From Lepas anatifera (lineage: Eukaryota; Arthropoda; Thecostraca; Lepadidae): DNA of 64,000 nt. Position numbers and translations under genes: made by a program. The stretch covers positions 713,501 through 777,500 of the forward strand of contig JAOTON010001596.1 in the NCBI GenBank assembly GCA_034440635.1. The letters run 5' to 3'. The notes under the pieces were generated by a model that did not search any database, was not told the origin of the DNA, and worked only from the letters and a program-made list of their open reading frames with translations. Shown one piece after another: positions 54,479 through 64,000 of this stretch (the first letter of the stretch is position 1; every line of letters begins with the position of its first letter).

Positions 54479-54678
54479 GCCAGGATTCGGCCAAGGAGGG
54501 GTCCGACTACCGTCAGGGGGCCCAGGCCGAGGTCCCCTTAGTAACCGGGGCCCATCTTCTATATCTTTTTATAGTATTTTAACATTATAACATTCACACG
54601 AAGGAAATTTTGTTATTTTGCCTATAGCTTGATTTTTTTCGATCCGACCAAGTGTTGGTAAACTAAGGTCACCAAATA

Positions 54679-55136
54679 TTAAAGGGAATGTGGCACCTTG
54701 GTCGAATCCAGGAATTTAGTGTAATTAGGCGTACTTTTAGTGAAAAATAATGAAACCACTCATGATTTCTCTGAAAAAAATGTACAATAAGCTCAATATT
54801 TGATTTTTAAAAATACTCCTCTAGAAAAGGAAATAAATATCAGCCTGTGGATGATGTCACGATCTGGCAACCACTACCATACTTGAAACGCTTCAAGGGC
54901 TTCGATTGGCTGATGCTCATCGTGACGTCAGCATATGTCGTCACACCAGTAGTTCACAACAATGGCCGCCGGCGACGGGGGCTGAGGGGGCTGGTGTCAG
55001 GTAGGTTTTAGCTTTTTTCTACGGAAATATCGAGTTCCAAGACAAATGAAATATGGAGTACCGGGTTTTCCGACCTGCTTTACAACTTGGCTATCTCAGT
55101 TAAAATCACGTTGTGAAGGTGCCACATTCCCTTTAA
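54679..55136. mobile_element. 458-bp TTAA MITE, copy 2
   Basis: TTAA followed by AGGGAATGTGGCACCTT, and the inverse AAGGTGCCACATTCCCTTTAA at the end. Same length as the copy at 23043. The ends are better preserved here. Confidence 0.9.
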
Positions 55137-55481
55137 GGATGGTCCATATCTTATATGGTAGCGTGGCTATAATAACAGCTTTGTGCCATATTTCGGGAAG
55201 TTCAATGTTTATGCGTGCATAACCTGAGTCTACCTCAATTCACTCGGGTAATCAGACATGCAACTGGAGGTCAGTCGTTTTGAGTACGAAGAAATGACCT
55301 TCTACGGGAAATGATTAGCAAATATTTCCCGGTGTCGAATCCATGATCTCTATAATTAGGAAATTTCCAAAGAAACGGAACAAAACGAATAAAAATGCAA
55401 GAGATCTGGTAGTGTGTCCCGAACGCTACATAGCCTCTATTCCGTCGACAGATCCTGTTGAGATCCAGTTACTTTCTTACG
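55137..55481. other. Unassigned sequence
   Basis: No gene or repeat recognised. Confidence 0.35.
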
Positions 55482-55777
55482 TGATGATGATGATGATTTG
55501 GGCTTAAGGGCGCGCCAACCCTAAAGGTCATATAGCGCCCATGTCACTGCCAGTAAAATACAAGTAAAATATACATCCGCTGAACACTCCCTTGTTACCC
55601 TTATTCCTTGCAGTTAGTTGTGTCTGTAAATAAAATAACTAAAAGAAGGTTCACATCAATCCAATCGGTTCTCAGAAAGTGGTAACAAAAAGAGGATTTC
55701 CAAAAAGCAGAACCAACACAGTTCGTAGAAATAAAACCTCATATACACATTGTCACTCCCTACCAAAGCACAAGTAC

Positions 55778-56686
55778 TCAGCCCGGGTCAAATACAATCA
55801 CGAAATCGGCTGCTCTGAGATAATCTAGTACTTTCTCAATCATGTCCGAGTCCGGGCCAATCAGATGAGACAGTGTGAGAAGACGTGAACCGAAATGTGA
55901 AAGCCTGAGATTATCATACTCCGGACAAGACACCAGGACGTGCCGCACCGACAAGGGGGTCGCGCATCGCCGACAATAAGGCCTGGGCTCGCCACATAGC
56001 AGATATCGGTGAGCGGCCAGACAATGGCCAGTTCGCAAACGGCAGAGAGCCACCTCCTCACGGCGATGGGAGCGCATAGAGGACAGCCACTCACCAATGT
56101 TGGGTTCTATTACTCTGAGCTTGTTATTTGTCTGCTCCTGCCATTCCTGTTGCCATACATTGCGAAGGTGGCCAGATATATGTGGGAAAAGATCTCGAGC
56201 AGGAATCGACTGTCTTTTTCTACAGGGTCTCTGAGCAGCTCGCCGGGCTGCAGCATCAGCCGCTTCATTCTGTCGGATACCGACATGACTCGGCACCCAA
56301 CAGAGGGTTATATCCTTACCCTGTCCGGCGAGTCGAGCTAGGTGGAGAGCAATCTTTAATACGAGTCCGTCGCTTGGATTAAAAGCACTCAAAGCCTGGA
56401 CACTACTAAGACTGTCGGTGAAAATAACATTTCTGGTGTCGTCACTGGCTTCTATGAAACAGAGAGCTTTGTCTAATGCAGTGAGTTCCGAGGTAAAGAC
56501 AGATGAAAAAGGTGACAGTGAGAAATTTCTAGTCACTGAGTCAGTCACAAAAGCACATCCCACGCCGAACTCAGTGTTTGATCCATCGGTGAAAAACTGG
56601 ACATAATCTGCATATTTTGCGATGTGTTCGAGGGCTAAATATTTAAGTTCCAGAGAGGGCCGTGTCAAATTTGGTCCTGCCAGCAA
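55778..56686 (-). pseudogene. I-type LINE: RNase H and C-terminal region
   Basis: Type I RNase H with all four expected acidic positions visible: FTDGSN, SELTALDKAL, FTDSLSSVQAL and NEAADAAARR. The CWVPSHVG block is typical of the domain in I-group elements. A C-terminal H/C-rich segment (CRLRTGHCLAAHRYLLCGE and CRRC) follows, resembling the terminal zinc-like motif of this group. The frame is intact for 302 codons, but the preceding parts are out of frame. Confidence 0.85.
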
Positions 56687-57161
56687 GAGTCGTGTCAGCC
56701 TTTGGTGGTATTAGTTCCCATGGTGGGATATCCGAGAGCTCGCTGCGACTTATGATACGGCGTTGGATACCACATTCGCCCGAGAGGCGATGCACACGCA
56801 CACCTAGGGGAAGTCCCCTTTCGCTGTTCACAAACAAACACAGCATGTCATGCGAGAAAACGGCGTTGTACGTGGGATGGGGCGGAAACTGGGCCAGTTT
56901 GTACGCATAGCGCTGTCCCAGCATGCGTCGTCCCATTGAGAGGGGTGGTTCGTTAGCCTCCACCAGCAGGCTGGCGCGTGGTGTGGTCCTAAATGCTCCT
57001 GTAGCTACTCTGGGTGCGCTATGGTGGATCGTATCCAGACACCGTTTGGCTGATTTCGATGCAGAGTCGTAGACGAAACAGGCGTAGTCCATCTTGGAAC
57101 GGACAAGGGACCGATATAAAGTGAGAAGTGTTTTCCTGTCAGTACGATAGACGAGGTGCAC
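56643..57161 (-). pseudogene. I-type LINE: post-RT (thumb/linker) region
   Basis: Continues the RT protein in a different frame (LTLYRSLVRSKMDYACFVYD, typical of the region after RT in I and Jockey elements), overlapping the previous frame by 23 bases. It ends at a stop just before the RNase H frame. Confidence 0.8.
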
Positions 57162-59150
57162 ATTTTAGGACATTTAAAGATTTGAAACACTTGTCACGGA
57201 CATTCCTAATGTGTGTGCTGTAAGTTAGCCGTTTATCAAATGTCACCCCGAGAAATTTTGCCGTCGGTTGAAAAGGGATAGTTTTGCCGCGCAACGATAC
57301 CGTTGGTTCCGGACAGGCCCTGCGCCTGCGACAAAAATGGACACCCGCGGTTTTTTCAGTCGAAAAGTATAGCCCGTTTTTTCTACTCCAACGTTCCAGA
57401 CAATTAACGGCCAGCTGGAGCTGACGGGAAAGTGCCGGCGTTGTTGAAGCCTTTGCCCATACTGCGATGTAGTCCACAAAAATGGATGCATGAATGGAAA
57501 GTGGGAGTGAATGTGTGACGTCATTTATGGCCAGAGCGAAGAGGCAGATACTAGAGACGCTCCCCTGCGGAATGCCTTCTTCTTGGTAAAAGGTGTTTGA
57601 GTATTTACCACCTACTCTGACACGGAACGTCCTATCAGTCAAAAAAATTTTCATAAAGAACCCCATCTGACCTCTGATACCACACTTATGCAACTTTAAA
57701 AGGATACCATGTCGCCACGCTGTATCATAAGCGGCAATGGCGTCAAAGAAGACGGCTCCCAGGTGACGCCTCTCTTTAAATGCAATTCGCACTGAGGTGT
57801 CAAGTGATACCAAGTGGTCCACCGTACTGCGGCCTCTACGAAACCCACACTGGTTGTTATTGATGATGCCCCGGCTTTCCGAGTACCAAACGAGTCTTAC
57901 ATTCACAATTTTTTCGAACAACTTACACATGCACGACGTAAGCGAGATCGGCCTAAAGTGCAAAGGGTCCAATCCAGATTTGCCAGGTTTAAGGATTGGT
58001 ATCACTACAGCCTCCCGCCACGCCGGTATAAATTCGCCGGACTCCCACATCATATTGAATGAGGCCAGCAGTACCCTAAGTGCGCTCTGCGATAGTGCTT
58101 TAAACATATCATTGTGAATTAAATCCGGTCCCTCGGCCACTGGGTGGAGCCCACGAATGGCTGCCGCTAGCTCATGCAAGGTGAAGGGCTTATTGTATGA
58201 CAGTGTGCTGGTGGTTCCAAAATGTATACTTTTCTGTTCAGCCAGGGCTTTATATCGCATAAATGAGACATCCTCCCTAACTGAACTACAGCGCTGTGCA
58301 ATCGCATTTCCTATACAGTCGGCTACTTCTGATGGATGGAATATATTCCTACCACCAATCTGCAAAGTTGGTAGTGGTGTGGAGACCGACCTGCCTTCGA
58401 TACGGCGAATTTGAGCAAACACTTGGGACAATGGCGTAAATCGATTCAGTCTACCTACGTATTCTCTCCAACATTTTCTCTTTGCTTGTTTTATTGTGCG
58501 CCTGCAGGCGGCTCGAGATTTCCGATACATATTTAAGTTTTGCTGAGTGGAATTTCTTTTAAACTGTCTGTAAGCGCGCCGCCGCTCTCGGACAGCGTCA
58601 CGACATTCCATGCTCCACCACGGTACTGGTGGTCGCCGAGAGTTTTTTGATGTTCGCGGTATAGAAGCATAAGGAGCGTCTCGGAGGATAGCTGTAAACT
58701 GGTCGACTGTGAACGGTGTTTGAGTTGAAAAGGTTTCCAAATAGTCGTCCACGAGGGAGCTAAATAGGGACATATCAGCATTTTTCATCTTCCAACGTTG
58801 TGGTCTCGTGCCTAAAACAGATGTGTTGTCACAAGTCACTAAGACAGGGAAATGGTCACTTCCCATGAGGTCACCGCACACAGCCCATCTAAACAGAGCA
58901 GATAGCTCTGGGCTGCAAAGGCTAAGATCCAATGCCGATTCCCGACCGGATGGAATAGTAAGATGTGTTGGTGCTCCGGTGTTTAAAATACAAAGGCTCA
59001 CACCCTGGATAAAATGATCGAGGTGCCGACCCCGCGAGTTAATATCTTCACACCCCCAAGCGGTGTGGTGAGCATTAAAGTCTCCCAAGAGAAGGATGGG
59101 CGGTGGTAGCTCAGATATAAGCAAATTTAGTTCACGAGTGGGTAGGTCTA
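57139..59150 (-). pseudogene. I-type LINE: endonuclease (partial) and reverse transcriptase
   Basis: The frame (57139-59124, 661 codons) begins within the endonuclease: LLLGDFNAHHTAWGC and GSDHFPVLVT remain, but about 100 N-terminal residues are missing. The RT follows with FRPISLTSCMCKLFEKIV, NQCGFRRGRSTVDHL and GIPQGSVSS. The catalytic box reads FVDYIAVW, where the family has two adjacent Asp residues; the second is Tyr (codon 57469-57471), which should abolish polymerisation. Immediately upstream of the frame a PGVDLPTREL-like stretch continues past 59124 to about 59160 in register. Confidence 0.9.
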
Positions 59151-59195
59151 CCCCAGGAGGTAGCTATATAGAGTAGAGCGAAATCTGCCTTCGAG

Positions 59196-59198
<3 letters not shown>

Positions 59199-59244
<46 letters not shown>
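59199..59244. repeat. (TA)n microsatellite
   Basis: About 23 uninterrupted TA units next to the truncated 5' end of the LINE. Confidence 0.98.
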
Positions 59245-59245
<1 letters not shown>

Positions 59246-59252
59246 GTGCTGC

Positions 59253-59318
59253 CACGGCTTACAGCCGTGTTTGGAGTGAGATTTGCTTTGCAAGGGTAAG
59301 TTACTTTCTTACCCTTGC
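59253..59318. repeat. Two adjacent hairpins
   Basis: CACGGCT/AGCCGTG (59253-59269) and GCAAGGGTAAG/CTTACCCTTGC (59290-59318, 7-nt loop). They lie directly beyond the (TA)n run. Confidence 0.75.
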
Positions 59319-59734
59319 TATCTAGTAAACGAACAAATTACCAAGACAAAAGACGCCCAAGATATCTATCGCCTTGGCTCACTCTGTTATTGTTATTTTC
59401 AACCTTGCATACCTAGTTTTCTTTTTGGGATTATGCTTATCAATTTCTGTCATTACCCTTGTTTGTCTGGTTTCCTACGAAAATATTTGAAAGTTGTTTA
59501 TTTCAGAATATTTAGGAATGTAGTTATTCGTGTTAAGCTAATAGATTAGAAATTGACTGAAGCGCCAAAATCCCTGTTTGATTTGCTCTTATGGTAAAAT
59601 TAGATTAATTTTTGCCTTTCCTTCGATAATGGTGCCTGGTCGACATGTTTCAATTTATCTTTTTTTTAGTACGCAAGAGGGGTAGATACATTTTTTCTGA
59701 GGCATATGATTTTGAAAATTTTTATTTGAGCTCT
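59319..59734. other. Unassigned AT-rich sequence
   Basis: An 88-codon frame (59283-59549) without motifs; nothing else. Confidence 0.35.
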
Positions 59735-60603
59735 GGGGCCACCTAAGACCAACACTTGGCGGCACTCACAAAGCTAATTTTCTGTCGCTCTCCCGATTAG
59801 ATCTCAGAGGGTCTCTAAGACCGATTCTCGACGCCTCTTGATCAAAACTGGGGCCCCGAAAATCTATCGGGGCTCCTGAGAATAGTTATCGGGGGCACCT
59901 CTGAGACTAATTATTGGACCCCCAGATTTGCTCTGGAGTGGGGGGGGCTGAGACTGACTATCGTGGCCATCCAGATTAGATCTTGGAGTTCCCTGAGGCT
60001 GTTTTTGGGGTGGGGGAGGGAGGCTGGAAATGACTTCCGACAGCCCTCTGAGACTTACTCTAGGGTGCCCCTGAGACAAACACCCCCGGGGGGACGTGAA
60101 ATTACCTCTGAGACTGAGCCTTTGGCTTTCCTGAGACTGACTCTCGGAGGCTCCAGACTAGCTCTCACGGGCCTCCAGACTAGCACTCGGAGCCGGTGAG
60201 ACCAAAACTCGGGAGCACCTCTGGGAATTACTCTCAGAACCCAGAGATTAACTATCGGATGTCCCTGAGACTGACAACCGGGAGCCCTCTGAGGCTAACT
60301 TTTGGGTGTTCCCTGAGATTGACTCTCGGGGCCGCTTATACCAAGCCTCGGGGGCGGGGGGGCACAGCCTGAGGCTGAATCTCGAGGGCTCCAAAAATTA
60401 CCCCTCTGGGCCCCTAAAACCAGCACTCTGCGGATCAACTTAGACTAACTCTCAGACTCCCGGATTAACTCTCGGGGCCACCGGAAAGTAAATATTGACT
60501 CCTGAGAGAGAAGCCCGTGAGACTATGAGGGCCCCCTGAGACCGACTCTTGGGGTGCTCTGAGACTGACTCTTCGGGTTCTCTGAGACAGACTCTCAGGC
60601 GGA
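59735..60603 (-). repeat. GGGCCC-array family D, left part
   Basis: Degenerate units of about 21-28 bp around CTGAGACTGACTCTCGGGG. Read on the minus strand the unit is GGGGCCC-like followed by CGAG and GTCTCAG. The array is interrupted by the element at 60604 and resumes at 62609. Confidence 0.75.
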
Positions 60604-62608
60604 CAGAGGTGCAGAAACTTGCCAACTCGGCTACTGGGGTTTGTGACACATTTATGAAAATTGAGGTGCATAAGTGTGACAAAATAGCGATCTTGACAGT
60701 ATGGTTCAAAATCAAACCGCATATTTTCAAAATACAGAATGAAGCGTGTAGCGATAAATTTAATTTAGCAACTCTGTTCTTCAATTGCACAGCGTACCAT
60801 CAGTGATACAATATTGGTACTGTGTTCAGTTTCTACTAAAACAAGGGACCCCCGCTGCAGAAAACCCGGAAACCGCTGTCACAGTTGCCAGATTTTAACA
60901 TGCAGCCCAATGGTGCCGATTGTTAGTAGTTGCCAGAAAGTTGCCGCCTAGATGCCCGAAATGTGACAGTCAATTTTTTCAAGAAATACATGATTGTGGC
61001 CATATTTAAAGCATTAAAGATAACGCAAATACGTTATCAAGTATTTCCCTTTCCATTTTGTCAGGTTAAATAATATTTAAAGTTTGAGTCTCTTCGATTT
61101 AGCGGTCCCTATTTCTTTGAATTTAGTATTAAGTACGCCTAAAAGCTACTAAGAAAAGTACTAAATGAGTGAAAGAAATAACCATAGCTGGGCAGCAATT
61201 CTACCTAAACTACGCAACAGCGACAAAACAAGTTCGTAATGTTTATTTGATGTAGAGCCTGCCAAAAAATGTATTCAGGTGGGAAGCCACTTTTTTAGGG
61301 TATGTTTTTGGGGTATATCTGAGATAAGTGCAGGCTAAAACTGGCTGGAATAAATAGTGCTGTCCATGGCTAATCTAAGATGAATGTAGGCTACTTTGAG
61401 ACTGATGCACTTTCACATATCAAACTTGGTTTTTCATTCCTTATCTTGCTTGTGCCTTACCTTATTTGTGCCCTAGATCAAGATTGGTTAGGTAGATTTG
61501 GAGCTGGAGGAAGTTGGGAGAGTTGGCGCCAGCAACAGACTGGCAACAACAGTAATTCAGGTGAGATTTCATGATCAAATTATCATGTCAATATTGTACA
61601 GATAGCAAATGTGTGCCAATGCAGTCCTCCACAAAGTGTTAAAACACACACTAACGTGCACTGGAGGGGGCCTAGTAGACCCCCTTCTCATCTCAGGAAA
61701 TCGCAGAAAATCTCAGAAAGAAAGAGACTTTGAAAAACGCTGGTTGGGGGTGTGTTGCTTACTACCAGTGGTGGTAAGCAACACACAGGACCTGAACTGC
61801 ATGGAGTTAAAGCAGGACTTTGACTTCACTGGATCTTTCTTTGGTATGAGACTTCCAATACCTCTGTAGGTACCTATTAGGCCAATAGACATAATTTTAC
61901 ATCTATGCAGGGTAGTTGCCTCAGAGTTTTTACTGCAAGAAGGAATGAACAGGCAGGTGATAATCAGGTGTTGGGGAAAAATTTTAAGCATTTGATCTGT
62001 CTATAAAAATGTTACCTAAGGTCCACTTTACCAACAAATTTTAGGTAGATCCAAATCCTATGTTGACATTGACATTTTTGTCCCTTTTGTTGATATGTGA
62101 GATAGAAGTTCAGTGGGGGGGGAAGCTGTGATCAGGGTTCCCAATTGTGTGTAGGTGCACACTCCCATTCATAGATTAGTTCCCAATAATAATTATTTTC
62201 ATGATAATTGCCACATTTAATCATGGGGAAATGTACCATAATTGGAAACACTCCTTCCAAAAATGGAAACTTTTTCAAAAAGGGAAATGCATGTCATTAG
62301 GGGGAAACTGCAGTCAGAGTTGCCAATAAAAGTTATGATCCCAATACTGGAAACAATGATCCATAATTGGAAATTTTCCTTCCAAAACATAAACATGATC
62401 TAAAAATGAAAACACAGTTTAATACTTTCATGCAGTAATGGCTTGGTGCTTGAACCTTGTCTGTTGCAAAAAGTAAGAGACAGGTAGATGAAATTCAGCA
62501 TATTGGAAATAGTATTCAAGTATACAATTATCATTTCCAGCTTTTTGTGACAAAGGAGGCATACGTCGCATTGAGTTTGTGACAGCCAGCATACTTTCTG
62601 CACCTCTG
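60604..62608. mobile_element. 2.0-kb TIR element inside array D
   Basis: CAGAGGTGCAGAAA (60604-60617) and its exact complement TTTCTGCACCTCTG (62595-62608) mark the ends. The host array is split, with GGCGGA repeated on both outer sides (60598-60603 and 62609-62614). CAGAGGTG-starting TIRs occur in hAT-like elements; a six-base duplication is shorter than their usual eight, so the class is open. No transposase frame; the longest frames (64-92 codons) have no motif. Confidence 0.8.
61640..61790 (+). repeat. GCACTGGAGGGGGCCT dispersed fragment, copy 2, with hairpin
   Basis: CTAACGTGCACTGGAGGGGG followed by CCTAGTAGACCCCC and ATCTCAGGAAAT matches 8340-8410. A near-perfect hairpin (GTGTTGCTTACTACCA and its complement with one mismatch) follows at about 61752-61784. 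Confidence 0.6.
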
Positions 62609-64000
62609 GGCGGACCCCTGAGACCGAATCTCGTGGTCCCCTAAGACAGACTCTTGGGGTCCCCTTGACTGACTCTTGGGGTTCTCTGAGACTGACTCTC
62701 AGGGCCCCCCTGAAATAGACTTTTGCAGGGCCCTGAGAACCACTCTCTGGGGGCCCATGAGACTAGCTCGCCCCCCCTCCCCTGAGACAGACTCCCGGAG
62801 CCCCTAATACCGACTTTTGGGGCCCCTGAGACCAACCCTCTGGGGCCCCCAAAATCTACTTTCGGGGGCCTTGAGACCGACTCTCAGGGTGGGGCCTTGA
62901 GGCTGACTCAGGACGCCCTAAAAACGAATCTTCAGGGGCTCCTGGAATGACTCTGGGGGGACCGTGATCAGAGAATCCTTTGCAGTGGTTCAGATTGGCC
63001 CAAGGGGGGGAGTCAGCGGACGCCTAGGGCCCCCTTGGCTACACCACTGCATCCACGCTTTCGGGGACCCTCCGAAATCACCATTTGGAGGCCCCTAAAA
63101 TAATTGCTCCCCCAAACCAATACTCCGGAGCCCCTTGATACTGATGCCCGAGGGCTCCTAAGACCAAGCTCGGGGTCCCACTTAGATCAGGCTCAGGGGC
63201 ACCCTTAGACCCATGTTCGCGCTTTGCTCAGGAGTAACTCGACACCGATGTTCCGGGGCCCTCAAGATCAATATTTCGAGCCCCCCTCCCCCCGAGACTA
63301 ATGCTCGGTACTCTGGAGCCCCTCGATGCCGATGGCCGGGGGTCCTGAACCCAGGCCTGGGGGATCCTGAGACCAAACTCTGAGTCTTATGAGGCCAATG
63401 CTCGTGCCTCACTCATGAGTCCCTCGATATCAATAGTCGGGGGCACCCCGAGGGGGCCCTGAACCCTTGAGACCAAGCTCGGGGGCCCCTGAGACCAAGC
63501 TCGAGGGGACCCTGAGACTAAGCTCGGATGCTCCCTGAGAGCAAGCTCAGCGCCCCCTGACACCAAGCTCGGGGGTTCCCTCAGACCAAGCTCGAGACCC
63601 CGTGAGACCAAGATCGAAAGGCCCATGAGACCAAACATTGAAAGGCCCATGAGACCAAGCTTGCCCCCCCTGAGACCAAGCTCGGGGGCCCCTGGGACCA
63701 AGCTCAGGGGCCCCTGAGATCAATGTTCGGTATTCCAGAGCCCTCGATACCGATGATCAGGGGCCCCCTGAGACCAAGCTCGGAAGGCCCGTGAGACCAA
63801 GCTTGGGGACGCTGAGTCCAAGTTCAGGGTTCCCCTGAGACCACGCTCGGGGGCCCTGAAACCAATCTCTGGGGCGCCCTGAGACCAAAATCGAAAGGTC
63901 CGTGAGTCCGAGCTCAGGGGGCCCCGAGATCAATGTTCGGTACTCTGGAGCTCTCGATACCGATGATCAGGGGCCCCTGAGACCAAGCTCGGGGGTCCTT
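62609..64000 (-). repeat. GGGCCC-array family D, right part, running off window
   Basis: Units of about 21 bp (GGGCCCCTGAGACCAAGCTC) become more regular toward the window end. A landmark (GAGATCAATGTTCGGTA...CTCGATACCGATGATCAGG) starts at 63716 and 63926, 210 bp apart, with a diverged copy at 63294, two periods earlier. That indicates a higher-order unit near 211 bp. The array continues beyond the window. Confidence 0.85.
62982..63050. mobile_element. Tiny CAGTGGTGTAGCCA-ended insertion in array D
   Basis: GCAGTGGTTCAGATTGGCCC at the left and CCCTTGGCTACACCACTGC at the right, complementary at most positions, about 69 bp in all. A hAT-like miniature with almost no interior. Confidence 0.5.

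Larger units (their letters stand above)
55482..59170 (-). mobile_element. I-type non-LTR retrotransposon, 5'-truncated, minus strand
   Basis: Read on the minus strand: endonuclease (C-terminal part), RT, linker, RNase H, and a short 3' region ending in an (ATC)n tail at 55482-55498. The 3' text GGCGCTATATGACCTTTAGG and GGTTGGCGCGCC is characteristic of I-group elements. The 5' end is lost near 59170, next to a (TA)n run. Two frame changes and one catalytic substitution make it inactive. No target duplication was found. Confidence 0.88.

Noticed and set aside
55482..59170. Target-site duplication of the I-type LINE
   Set aside because: No convincing direct repeat could be matched between the (ATC)n side and the region near 59170, where (TA)n makes matches meaningless.

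Overview
This is animal (metazoan) DNA, most likely from an invertebrate. No stretch reads as an ordinary intact host gene with recognisable exons. Mobile elements and tandem arrays fill most of the window: a Ty3/gypsy LTR retrotransposon, a CR1/L2-type and an I-type non-LTR retrotransposon, several TIR families with TTAA, TA or 8-bp target duplications, and tRNA-like relics. None of this fits a prokaryote, so long open frames in GC-rich repeats should not be read as genes. The species cannot be fixed from the sequence alone.

Layout. 1-9.8 kb: AGGTCA/TGACC-rich repeats bounded by TTAACCYT...GCCCCGG-type inverted ends and carrying GC-rich hairpins, a GGGCCC-rich dispersed repeat (2.3-3.4 kb), and a 1.44-kb TTAA element (4.56-6.0 kb). 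9.8-20.1 kb: arrays built on a roughly 20-21 bp unit with a GGGCCC core, including a modular block with perfect 19-bp inverted flanks (11.7-12.0 kb) and a satellite with a higher-order period of about 682 bp (16.4-18.8 kb), then a tRNA-like SINE candidate. 20.9-22.7 kb: GC-rich, possibly exonic DNA with one segment shared with 51.5 kb. 23-26.6 kb: three MITE types and a broken minus-strand gene. 27-32.5 kb: CR1/L2-type LINE, a GC-rich island and a second RT fragment. 35.6-42.5 kb: a complete gypsy element with identical 297-bp LTRs. 43.9-44.8 kb: another TTAA element. 45.6-48.9 kb: a 3.3-kb imperfect palindrome carrying a repeated uncharacterised gene. 49.4-52.6 kb: a TA MITE and a second possible gene. 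53.6-54.5 kb: second copy of the 2.3-kb repeat. 54.7-55.1 kb: second copy of the 458-bp TTAA MITE. 55.5-59.2 kb: I-type LINE on the minus strand. 59.7-64.0 kb: a CTGAGACC/GGGCCC array split by a 2.0-kb TIR element and running off the window end.

The gypsy element encodes Gag (two CCHC knuckles) and Pol (protease, RT, RNase H, DD35E integrase). Its identical LTRs make it the youngest recognisable insertion, yet pol has a late frameshift and gag and pol do not overlap. The two LINEs supply endonuclease, RT and (I-type only) RNase H, and both are broken. The small TIR elements have no transposase here and depend on enzymes encoded elsewhere.

The most unusual material is the set of GGGCCC arrays. 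At least five families with different spacers share a GGGGCCC core and a spacing close to two DNA helical turns. One array unit is enclosed by a perfect 19-bp inverted repeat that recurs in neighbouring units, which suggests a discrete element with a tandem-repeat core. All product names are family-level calls made by reading the sequence, without database searches.
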